From Hyphochytrium catenoides (taxonomy: Eukaryota; Sar; Hyphochytriomycetes; Hyphochytriales; Hyphochytriaceae): 33,655 nt of DNA. The stretch's first letter is position 1. Every line of letters starts with the position of its first letter. The DNA lies in NCBI GenBank assembly GCA_900088475.1, contig FLMG01001828.1, positions 1-33,655 on the forward strand, read 5' to 3'. A program made the translations under genes and the position numbers. Below are positions 10,913 through 22,700 of the stretch, piece by piece. A model generated the notes under the pieces. It ran no database searches. It worked only from the letters and a program-made list of their open reading frames with translations, and was not told the origin of the DNA.

Positions 10913-13900
10913 ATGGACGTCAGCAGACTTCCTCCGCTTGAGCGGCAAAAGGTCATGTGGGAGCGTGCCATGCAGCTTGTGAGCTCTGGCATTGACCTAC
11001 AGGTAGGCGATAACCCTGGGATGTTTGCCATCCCCACTATAGCGGGATAGGTTACTGACATGCTCTGCGCTGTCTAGTCCCACGGAGACATTGTGGCTGC
11101 AGAGGAGTCGCTAGAAAATGCAGTGATGATCATGGAAAGCGCTCTTACGGAAATCAAGTACAACTCCGAAGAGCAGGAGCAGGCCCAACGGTAAGAGGCT
11201 ATGTGCAGCCATTCTTCTAATAGAGAACAATCTCTCCTGAAGTCTGCATTTCTCTATTATTTCATGGCACTTGTAGGCTCAATAAGAAGATGAGACGGTA
11301 CATAAAGATGATCAAGTCACAGCAGAGAGCCAGCGTAGCTCAGCCAAAGGCTAAGTCTCTAAGGACTAACATTATTGATTGGGATGCGTTGCCTGCCGTT
11401 ATGATCCCCGCGGTTAGGGCTCTTCAAGAGTAAGTACCCAGCCCATGGTTAGACCACAGGGGCGAAATGTCTCAGAGCTCTCCTCCCACTACATCAGGTC
11501 TCCTCTTTGTGGGGACGTTATGACTACCTTGACGCAGTTCTTTGGCTTCCAAGAGCAGAATGCTCTGAATCAAAAGGAGCATATTGTTCTGCTCGTTACG
11601 AACGCGAAGCTCCAACTGGAGCCACCTCAATATGGAGAGCAGCAGATCATGGACCCCGCCATGGAAGAGAACAATCTCAAGCAAGCCATAGCTAACGTTC
11701 ACACCCGCCTTTTCGTAAACTATACGAAGTGGTGCAAGTACGTGGGACAGAAGCCAAACTTTGGACAGGAACGTCTCGTGGATGTTGCTCTTTTCTTCTT
11801 ACTCTGGGGAGAGGCGGGCAACTTTCGCCATACTCCCGAATTCCTGTGCTATCTCTTTCATAAGATGGGAGCCACTGCGAGGCAGGGTCTTGGACGTGCC
11901 TTTGACCCTAGTCCACCAGGTGAGTTAAAAAAAAGGGGCAAGGCGCAAAAGTACGAGCCTAAAAAACGAGTAGATAAAGGATGCGAAAAAATGAGCTAAC
12001 GCTAATGTTGATCAGGAACTTACCTTGAGACCATCATCCGCCCGATGTACAATGAATTCACCAAGGAGAACAACAAGAAGACCCCCATGGGCTCCCGCGC
12101 GGAGCACGTGAACATTCGGAACTATGACGATTTCAATGAGGTGAGGAATGGCTGAGACGGCGTCATTTCTTCTACAAGTTCCTTTTGTAACAGGCGCTCT
12201 CTCTCTCCTTGAAATGCTCAAACAGTTCTTCTGGACTAAGAAAGCTCTCAAGTACGAACCAACAACCATTTACCAAGCGTTCGCTCCTGACGCCAATGGC
12301 AAGGTTAAGGGGGCAAAGAAGACCTTCAAGGAAAAGAGGACGTGGATTAGTGCCTTTTTGGCCTACCGCCGGGTCTTCCTCTTCAATTGCGCGCTCTTTA
12401 TGGCGTGTATCGGATTCTCCATGAACATGACGGCTATATGCCCTCAGGCAAACGTCATGCACACTCTAATCTACCCTCCAGTATTTCAAGAGTACAGCTG
12501 GCTCTCACACCAGATGCAGGTGTCTGATGAAGAGAGAAAGAAGGCTAACGCCAACGGAGCAGGCAAAGGAGTAAAGTTGGATTTCTGGACTAAACTTGGA
12601 CAAGCCAAATTTAATAACGAGGAGGTTGGAGACAAATCCAAGAAGTTCTGCAGGCCACAGATGCTTGCAACTTGCCTGGGGACGACACAATCTGTCTTCA
12701 AGCAGAGTGCGCTCATTGTAGACTTCCCTGCTTTGAACTATGTAGTGGATTTCGGTATCTCCTCCTATGATGACGGTTGCGTAACAACGAACAACGGACG
12801 CTGTGGCTGCTACCTAAAGAAGGTGAGAGGGAGCTCCTTCCAAAACCATTCGCTCTTTCCACTCCTTGCTGGGTAGGATTGTCCTCGCCATTGCTAAGCC
12901 TTCTTGACTTTGGCGCTTCTTCTCAGCATCACTAACCGATCTTTCGACTTGCCCTTTCTTGAATGTTTAGCTTCGAAGGTGCTTTGAGGTTAAAGGCTAC
13001 TACGGTAACAACTCTGAGCCAGCCATAGGAGAAAGTTCGGAGAACCTTGTCGACCAATCAAAGTGCAAGGACGAGGTCAAGGAGATCGGCGCCTTCATCA
13101 AGAACGCGGAGGATGTGATTCTGAGCGCGGGGCCCGGCAAGCTGAACTGCAAAACCTGTGATCTCGCCATTTCCAACTGGGGAAACATCGGCAACCTGGT
13201 GATGGAGTTCCTTCCTTTCACCACTACTAAGATGGTGACGAATAACACCCAGCGTATGCTTGCTCTGGCGGGCTGCTTTGCCTTCTTCGCAATTTTGATT
13301 GTCATGGAAATTCAACGTTGCTTTTTTAGTCGAGGTGAGCGCTTTGTAAATAGTCTTTAGCTTAGGTTGCGAATTCTATCTCTAGTCATACTTATCACTC
13401 GTCCTTCACCCTTTGGCTTTGACTCATTCGCTCTTTCCCCGCGCAGTTGGAATTGGCTACGTGGGACGCAACCTGCCAGTCCTTATGTCGAGCTACATCC
13501 GCTATCTATGCTTCTGGATCTTCCTGTACGGCTTCAAGGTTATTCTCTCTTACCAAGTGATGATCAAGCCAATGGTGGAGGCTACAATCTTTGTGATGAA
13601 TTACCCGCACCAACTGGCAACCAAGTCCTATCACTTCCTGATGCCTATCGACATCTTCCACGTTGATTATTTGCTAGCTATGTGGCTTCCTGCCTGGTTA
13701 GTCTTCATGTACGATGTGCAGATCTGGTATTCCATCTTCTCGGTAATCGTGGGCGGTGTGCACGGATTCAACCTCCGGGTCGGAGAAGTCAGATCTTTCA
13801 GGATTCTCCGACAGACCTTCAAGTACATCCCAGAAATGTTCAACCAAAAGATCGTGCCAAACATTGAGGAGAGGAAGGTGGACAAAAAAGGGAAGAGGAA

Positions 13901-16900
13901 GAAGGGCAAGAAGCGACAGATGGAGGATGAAGGTCCACTCCGTCGCTTTGAGCGCGTCTCCTACTCTGAGGGAAGCAAGCCTCTTATGGCAGAGACTCAA
14001 AAGTATACCGCATTGTTAGAGAGGGCAGATGCCAAGCACCTGGGTGGTGGTTATGTGGGCATGCAGACACCGGATGGCAGAGACGACGAGTCAAGAGATT
14101 CTACCTCTTCCACCTCCGTCTCGGCGGCTGTTACGGGCTTATCAGGTATGGTGCCGCAAGAAGAGAGGAGAACCTTTGCTTAGTACTTACACTCCTTCGC
14201 TTCTTATCCCTGTAGGGGCTGCTTTTGATAGAACCATTTCATTTGCCATGGCATGGAACAGGACTCTAGAGACCCTCAGAGAGTCTGATGTCATCTCTAA
14301 CCGCGAGCTAAACGTGCTGAGGTACGTTCATCAACTCACTTCTTCATCTTGAACTCTGTTGTTCTAAGCATATGTCTTCCTTTTGTCCTTCAGCTACCTG
14401 ATTGACTCTAAGGAGGGTTCCGAAGACCGACGCCTCTACACTCCTGCATTCCTTACGGCTGGCAAGCTGGATGAAGCAATCGACATTGTGGTCGAATGCG
14501 CTTCCATGGCAGAGAGACTTGAGCAGGACAAAAAGAAGGCAAAAGGGAAGCATGTACAAAAGATTGCGAGTGTGATGGTTGAGAGGCTGATCAAGGACGA
14601 CTTGAGGATGGAAGCCATCCTTGGTTCCTACAAGTTCACCTCTCAGGTAAGGGGAGGACACATCTGGACCTAATGTTTTCAAGCAACTCTTCTCGCCCCG
14701 GTTTTCTAACAACGTTCCTCTTTCTGTTGACTAGGTCATTCGGCTGCTTTTGGGTGATGAACACCGTGAGATTGCAGAGATCTTCCTCTTTGCTGAGGAG
14801 CAGGCCATGAACGGAACAGCTCTTCGGGGACTGAACCTAACTTCGTTGCATAAGCTAAGGACTTCCTGCGCTGAGCTCATGAAGGTGTGATAGGAAAAAA
14901 CTTTAGAGATGGCGTGTCCTGGTGAACATAAGAACTCAAATCCGAAGCTAACTTTGCCACTCATCTTTTTGCACTCCTGTGTCTGCTCAGGCTATCTTGG
15001 ATGTCCCTCAGAACGCGGCTATTAGCAGTGTGAAGTTCCAGCGAAGTCTTTACATTGTTATTGATTGTATGGAGAACGTAATGAACGGCTTGAAGCAAGT
15101 TGTGAAGAAGCAGGACACCCTGGTGAAGCTGCTTAATGACACGCCTCTTAAGCCCAACTCTTTCTTTTTCCCTGGTGATGGGCAGCAGTACGCTAGCACG
15201 CAGTTGTTGGCAATTGTGGAGGACAGAGCTGCCAGGGATGTGGTCTCTAGGGCATACTACCTTCTTTCCGTGGACAATCTGGTATGTGGAACGTCGGCGC
15301 CATTCCTTCTGGTCTTAATGGACCACTAGACTAGCTATACTTACATCTGCTTATTTTATTTTAACTTCAACAGGATGCTGAGCCGCGCTCTGACGAAGGC
15401 CGTCGTCGCCTCCGCTTCTTCACCAACTCCCTCTTTATGCAAATGCCATTGGCAAAGCCTGTGAGACAGATGCGCTCCTTCGGAGTAGCCACGCCGTACT
15501 ATGCAGAAATTGTGCTGTACTCTCTGAAGGAGATTACCCAGGAGAATGATGAAGGCATGAAGCTTGTCTTCTACTTGGCCACCATATACCCCTTCGAATG
15601 GGCCAATTTCCTAGAGAGAATTGGCGCCTCGGACACGAACACTGCCGTCAAGAAGAACCCAGAGGAGGTTAGGATCTGGGCCTCGTACAGAGGCCAGACA
15701 CTGGCCAGGACTGTGAGAGGAATGATGTACTACGAGGATGCTATTCGCTTCCTACACTGGTTAGAGATTGGTAAGAACTGCTATTCATCTTTCCGTCCCT
15801 TGTCTGCCCCCTGTCTTCTTCTCTGTTCTCTTCTCTGCTATACGTTTTTGCCCATATTCAAACTTCTTACCTCTCTTTCACCTTAGGCGAGGATGAGCTC
15901 ATGCACATCAAGGGCTGCGCGTGCAACAAGTGCGTCCGCTTAGATGAAATGGTTGCTCTGAAGTTCAACTATGTCTGCACCTGCCAGATCTATGGAAAGA
16001 TGAAGGATGAACAGAGGCAACAGGCTCATGACATCGATCAGCTTCTGCATATGCATCCCAACCTTAGGGTGGCATACGTTGATGGACCCAAGAAAGTGAA
16101 GGATGGACCACCTAAGTTCTATTCTGTGCTCATCAGGAGCGTTCAAGGAAGAATCGTTGAAGGTATGAGCGACGCTTACCTCTATAAGCCCCTCTGTCAG
16201 GCAACCCTATGTCCCTGCTTAGATTTGTGCTGTGCCTTCTGGATATCTTGGACTAGAACCTTAGCTCTAACCATAGCTGTGTCTAGTCTTCCGTGTGGAG
16301 CTTCCCGGTAACCCCATCATTGGCGAGGGTAAGCCTGAGAACCACAATCATGCGCTTGTCTTCACCCGCGGTGAGCTCCTCCAAGTGATTGATATGAACC
16401 AAGACGGATACTTCGAGGAGGCACTGAAGGTGACTTTCTATCTGTGTCTTCCTTTCTCTCTTCTATCTTTTTACTGCCCTTTTGTTAGTGCTGCCTAGGC
16501 GATTCATTCTAAGTCAGTCTACGAGTGTGCTGTTCTCCCGCTCCTCTTACTATCAAAGCTCACCCTACTGTCTTATGATTTGTAGATTCCCAACCTCCTT
16601 GCCACGGTCGATGCCGCTCCTCGTAAGCACCCGATCTACATTGTGGGTCTGAGGGAGCACATCTTTACCGGTGGAGTCTCCAACCTTGCGTCTTTCATGG
16701 GCATCCAGGAGCTTTCCTTCGTCTCCCTTGGACAAAGAGTATTGGCAATGTTCTTGATTCGTATGCACTACGGCCATCCAGATATCTTCGACAAACTTTT
16801 TGCCATGACCACTGGCGGCACTGCGAAGGCTTCTAAAGGCGTCAATCTGTCTGAAGATATCTTCGCAGGCTTCAACGCTACGCTGAGAGGTGGAAGAGTG

Positions 16901-18928
16901 ACTCATGAGGAGTTTATTCAGGTGCGGAAGAGAGTACAATGTAGCGTCAAGAGTCAGAACAAGAAGAATTGACCTTCTTTGCCTCCGCGTTGTCCCTTTA
17001 TCTAGGTCGGCAAGGGAAGAGATGTGGGCATGCAGCAGTTGACTCTCTTTGAGGCCAAGCTAGCTTCTGGAGCTGGAGAAGCTGTTATGTCTCGTGACGT
17101 TCGCCGCCTGGGCACTCGTCTGGACTTCTGGCGTGTGAACACCTACTACTATGGCAATCTAGGCTGGTACATGACCCAGGCAATCACCATGCTTTCTATC
17201 TACGCGTTTATCTATGGCAAGATATACATGGCTCTCTCTGGCAAGGGCGAGCTGTTCCTCAGGCAGGGAGGCCTTTCGATTGCGGCTGTGCTGAACACGT
17301 CCTGGGCGTTCCAGATGGGTATGCTGCTCGTTATCCCCATCATTGCTGTCGTGGGCGTAGAGTCTGGCTTCAGACACGGGTTCTCTTATCTGCTATGGAA
17401 CATCCTGACCCTTGGACCTATTTACTTTGCCTTCCACATGGGAACTAAGAGGTAAGAGGCGATAGAAAGGCTCTAAGTAAAAGCGTACAGGCTTGTAAGC
17501 TTAGTCATGCCATCTAACGCTCATCGTTTGCTCTCTCTTGCTATCTACAGCCACTACTTTGACCGGACGCTCATTCATGGGGGCGCCAAGTACAGAGCTA
17601 CGGGTAGAGGTTTCACCATCAAGCACGAGAAGTTTGCTGAGCTCTACCGCTTCTACGCCGCTTCCCACTTCTATCGAGGCATTGAGCTCATCTTCCTCCT
17701 CATTCTCTTCGCAATTTTCGGGACTTTCAACTGGTGCAACTGCAGCTGGACCATCGACAGTAACTTCTTTGGAAACGTAGAGCCAACGGCGGAGGATTGG
17801 AACGCCCGGTGTTATGCCGCACACTTCCAGACCTGCGTGCTTCCAACCAACCAGAATTATGGCATTATCACTTTCTCTCTGTGGATTATTGCTTGCACGT
17901 TCACCTGGGCGCCGTTCTTCTTCAACCCTAGCGGTCTTGATTGGAACAAATGCATTCAGGATCTCACCGACTGGCAGGACTGGTTGAAGGTTCAGAATGA
18001 AACTTCTGAGAGCTGGCTTGGCTGGTGGATGGAGGAGAACTCGTTCTACGAGCAGAGCAGCGGAAGTGCACGCGTCGTGACACTTCTAAGAAGCTCCAGG
18101 TTCTTCATCTTGGCTTATCTGATGTACCTGGACATGATGTACCGGTAAGCCCATAACCTGTGTCTATGGTAGCCTACTCTACATTTCGAATTTCTCTTCT
18201 CTTCATGTGCTATCGAGTCCGCTTTGCGCGATGCGTCTACGTGCCTGTACAGTCACTGTGCGTCATATATTCTGAGGCTGACTTGTCTGTTCCTTCCATC
18301 CAGGTATTTCTATCTTGGGCAGCAGAAGTCCATTGACGCAAAAGACATCAAGGTCTACATCTACATGGGCAGCTTCTTTGTGATAATCGGCCTTCTGTTT
18401 GGACTTGGCTACTGCTTCGCACGGTAAGAACAGGCAGTCACTATTACCTTCCTGGCGATAGAGCCTGATGATTTTGCTTCTGGTTTTTCTCTCTGCAGAG
18501 TGGCCAAGAAATGGACTCTTCGTCAGAGGAAGCTCCGCAAGCTCAAGTTGTACATCTCTGTTCTTGTGATGTTCATTGGGCTGGCTCTGGTTATCTTCGG
18601 TCTCTCTGTCGCTGATCTTATAGAGCTCGTTGTCATCGTCTTCTTGGTGCTCTACTTCTTCCAAATGTGGTTCATCGTGCATGGACACACATCGCACATC
18701 ACCGTGAGGGCAATCGGTGTCTTCTTTGACAGAATCGTTGGCTGGCTAATCTTCGGGCCCATTCTGTTTGTAGCGATGTTCTTGCCTTTCATCTCTGACT
18801 TCCAGAAGAGAATTATGTTCAATCCTGCGTTCAGTGCTGGACTGGAGGTCACGAAGCTGCTCTCTAATGAGGAGACTGCCAAGATAAAGATCAAGAAGGA
18901 CAAGAAGGAGAAGAGCAAACATCATTGA
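10913..18928 (+). CDS. Callose/1,3-beta-glucan synthase (GT48) with MIT-like N-terminus
   Basis: This plasma-membrane enzyme polymerises UDP-glucose into 1,3-beta-glucan. Twenty phase-consistent exons, from 10913-11002 to 18499-18928, give about 2034 aa. Residues 1-95 form a three-helix MIT-like region. Around residues 205-250 is the FKS1 domain-1 signature [15 protein letters not shown], then NYDDFNE joined across an intron to FFW, as in plant callose synthases. The first membrane helix (about 352-370) is followed by a loop of about 225 residues with ten cysteines. Around 700-800 are more helices and the conserved [19 protein letters not shown] segment. The cytoplasmic GT48 core (about 1030-1545) has [66 protein letters not shown] and [10 protein letters not shown]. 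Many C-terminal helices follow, with a second four-cysteine loop. The C-terminus is lysine-rich ([10 protein letters not shown]). ATG 10913 is the first one leading into the exon chain. The plant-type order makes callose synthase a better label than fungal FKS1. Confidence 0.95.
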
Positions 18929-19759
18929 GCTCTATGATAGGCTTGTACTCGTTGTCTATACTTCGTCCTCTCTCGCTTTTATTGTTATTATAAGGCCTTC
19001 ACAGGGCTCTTTTTTGTAATCAAAAACTATCTTTTATTAGAGCAAACCAAGGCTATCAAGCCTCCGCAATCTCTAAAGATCTTCACCTATTCGCCATTCC
19101 TGAACCTGGCACTCTGAAGGGGTTGGTCTCCGCCGACCTGGCGTCCTCACGAGCACCAGTGCCTCAATGAAGTGAAGGCTTCTCTTCAATACTCATTACG
19201 TCTTGTTGGACGCAGCAACTCTATGGACTTGTACCCTGTTCTCTTGAAGTTCCGGATATTAACAGTGGACTCTTTACCTAGAGAGACGGCATAATGGTTG
19301 TTGCCACGACATCGAGCAAACACCATAGATAATACTCTTAGGAGTGAAGAGTCATGGAGGCTCCAAAGTCTCTTGTGATACTGTTATAATCTATAGGAAT
19401 CTGGGTCCATAGCTATTATTAGCGAGATTTGCTATAAACAATATGTATGGGGTTCCATTCTCCATAGTTATTACCCTACAACCAATCTTCCAAATCCCAT
19501 AGTTAATCCTCTGGATCTTTCGCTAAGATCACGAGGAGCACCTTTCGATGTTTTTCCAGACCTTCAGGAGCCCGCGGACGGCTGATCGAGGTCAGCAGCA
19601 GCCGGCAGAAGCTCTCTTTCTTGCTCTGTCCTCTCCGAGCAACAAGGGTTCACCCGCAGCTGCAACTTCTCCTAGAACCTGTGAGGACTGGTGCCTTGTC
19701 TTGGGATGTCAGAGATTATCTGTTGAACCCCATAGTATGGCCTAGTAGACGAGACGAGG
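18929..19759. other. Intergenic region, no supported gene
   Basis: This is the 3' flank of the glucan synthase followed by the 5' flank of the glucosidase II beta-like gene. The first 100 bases are T-rich with poly(T)/AATCAAAAA sequence compatible with 3' processing. A plus-strand open frame at 19548-19745 has no supported extension. Confidence 0.45.
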
Positions 19760-22700
19760 ATGGGACTGTTTGTCATGAACTCCGAACAAAACGGGAGCAG
19801 GAGACAGAGACGACCAGTGAACAGTATCTTTCTCCTCTTCTGGTTGCGCACCACGGCCATTGCAGTCGTTAGCCTCTTGGTAGCTGGGATTGTCAATGTC
19901 TCTCTCTCTGCCGCCTCCATTGCAGGAGTTCATCCATCACAGCGAGCTGCATACAACGTCTCACAGCCCCAGGTAGTTCATCTCATTGTCGAGCTGCTAC
20001 TGCACCTTTGTCTGGATTTTCTTGCTACTTCTCTTCTCCCTCATGCATGGATCGACTTGATCCGTTATCTCTCTCCCGCTTTACCTGGTATCTGCTCATG
20101 TCCTTAGCATCAAAAATCTCTCTCCCGCTCAAGGCCGTTCTTTCAAGGCCTCTCTCACGGTCTCTCTCTCGCTCTATCATGATCTCTCTCTCTCTCTCTC
20201 TCATGGTCTTATTCTCTCGCGTATAGCTGCGCTTTTTTATTGCTCATCTTGGTCTTTCTCTGTGTTCCCTGTGTCTTTCTCGATGTCCTCTCTCTTTCGC
20301 TGGTCTTTCCACCAGAAGTTCCGACCGTCTCTTTCTCCTTTACCCCTTCACCTGTCGCTATCTAAGATTTGCCTTTCTCCTCATGCCTTTGGCAGTTCGT
20401 CTGTTTGAACGGCTCTACCTCGCTCCCTTGGGAGAAAGTGAATGATGACTACTGCGACTGCCCTGACGGTTCTGATGAGCCTGGCACCCCTGCCTGCTCT
20501 CATCTTCCAAGCGTGACATTTACCTGTCAGAACAGTCTCCTCAGCCTTGAAACGGTAAGCAAGCTTGACTAAGTTGTGATTGACTCCCTTTCGCTGCTTT
20601 TGTCTTTAGTTCCTGCGCAGCGTCACCACCCTTGTCAACAGTAGGCTATACCCTACTAATAATTGGATCTGTCCTTATCTCTTCGTCCTGCTCAACCGTC
20701 GTGTCTGAGGCCCCTTCAGATACCGTCTTCCCGCGTTCAAGATGGGGTCTGTGACTGCTGTGATGGGTCAGATGAGGGAAATGGAAACTGTCCGGACCGG
20801 TGCCATTCCTTGGCTGTAGAGACTCTTCGACAGCTGGAGCAGTCGGCCGAATCCATGCGCAAGGGGCTGGCGGAACAGGAAAGAAGAATGAAGGCGCGGA
20901 AGAGAGACCGGAAAAGTAAAGCAGACAAGATAGTGGTTCTCCGAGAGGAGATGGCCAAGCTAGAAGGTGGGACGTTGGCTGCAAATGACCTGAGGCAATT
21001 ATCCCCTTCGCAGGCAGGGTCTGCTTCTTTTTTGAACAAAAGGCTCTGCAGTACATGTTCTTGTACACAGACGAAGGTCGCTAGCCCGGCCTCGGAAGTC
21101 GTCATCACTCTATCTCACACCTAAGCAACATCCCTGACGAGCACTTTGCACCTTTCTCATCATCCATCCTAGAACTAAAGAGGGAATTAGAGAAGTATTT
21201 GGATATGGAAGAAGAGAAAGAGCTGAGCAAGCTCATTTCTGAAGCAAGAAGGCGGATGAGGGCTGAGGGAGCGGCGCTTTACGAGTTGCCCGGGGAGGAT
21301 TTTGAAAAGAGCTGTGCAAGTCGAGGTTATAGACGCCTCCTCATCTTTCTTTTCGTTATCATTGTGCTGCCATTGTCTCTCCTTCCACTTTTCTCATAGG
21401 AGCTGCATAGTACTGCCCTCTAAAACTCTGTTGTCCTTCTGTCCTCAGGGACCTCGCTCTCTTCATTCTCGGTGCTCACTATGCAGTGATGGCTCTCTTT
21501 GCTTGCGTCCTTGCCCTTCTCTGCTTACTGATGATGGGTATCGGAACAGGCGGACTAGGGAACATTCCTGATAAAAGGCCAGACACTTTCCACGCAGGAG
21601 ACGTGAGTGACGGTCTGCAACCTGCATTGCCTTTCTTATCTTGTCTGGAAAATGGACTTACTCATCGGCCTTCTCTCATTTTACCCCTCCACCATCTATC
21701 TGTCGCCCTCTCTCTCTCTATCTGCACGTCGTCCCCCTCTCTTCCGCCAAAAAAAATATCTTCTTGTCGGCCTATCGCGCTCTCTCTCCATCTGATCTCG
21801 TCGCAGGGAACGTGGTCACTAAGCAGGTGTCAGACTACGAGTTCGCGCTTCTTAGTGAGGTTGAAAGGACAGATGACACACCGGTAAGTGCACGTTGGCT
21901 GGAGTGAGCGTTTTCGCAGAATGTGGAAGCAAAGGCGGGTCGCGATCCAAGTGTCATGTCTCAATCGCGTGGCCTCTCTCTTCTCCCTCTCTCTCTCTAC
22001 CATGGCCTCTCTCTTTCTCTGTGGCCTTCCTTTGCCTATACCTAAACTTGCTATATGTTGTTGCTGGCCTTCGTCCTCAACCTTATGGCGTCCGGTGCCA
22101 GATGAAGCTAGACTACTATATGATCATGATGCGACGCGGACGTCTTTATGGGTACGCCAACCATAACTGCCGGCTCTGAGTCAACTAATACTAAGCAGCA
22201 ATTATGGTCTCGGTTCTCTTCTCTCTTGCTTCGAACCCTTCCCGGCCAAATGTCTCTTTCGTTTCCATTTCTTCATTCCCGCTCTGAATCACCAGCACCT
22301 ACACCCAGCAACTTAAGAAGCGCCGGGAGGAACTCTTCGACGTCCTGTTTGCTGGACTGCCGAGGGCTCTCTACTTGCCCCTAGCAGTTGAGTTTATCGG
22401 TAGGGCAATTGCTACAAGGCCGAAAAAGGGCAAAAACTGGCGGGAGGGCCGACTTTCCTAGTGGATAGACTGGAGGCAAGATAGAGCTAGACCGTAGACA
22501 GCATAGCAACCGCAATGGTGAGAAGCAAGGGGTTTGCAACTTTGCAGAGGTTGTGGACGGTACTGTAGGCAGACGACTCCGTGAAGCGCGGATTGCTAGT
22601 GGACATTAGAGATAACTACTGGATACACATGCACATAAGCTAACACAGGGTATCGGAAGAGCGTCTAGTGAGCCAGCTCTGTGCTAATGTCCTCTTCACA

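Noticed and set aside
12148-12225. Upstream extension of a glucan synthase exon ([10 protein letters not shown]...)
   Set aside because: It is intron: starting the exon at 12226 keeps the phase and gives the conserved NYDDFNE-FFW join of the family.
16380-16430. Possible EF-hand ([10 protein letters not shown]) in the glucan synthase
   Set aside because: The same segment is a conserved part of the GT48 core in plant callose synthases, not an EF-hand pair.
11472-18918. Many open frames antisense to the glucan synthase exons
   Set aside because: They mirror conserved coding sequence on the plus strand and have no coherent splice chain of their own.
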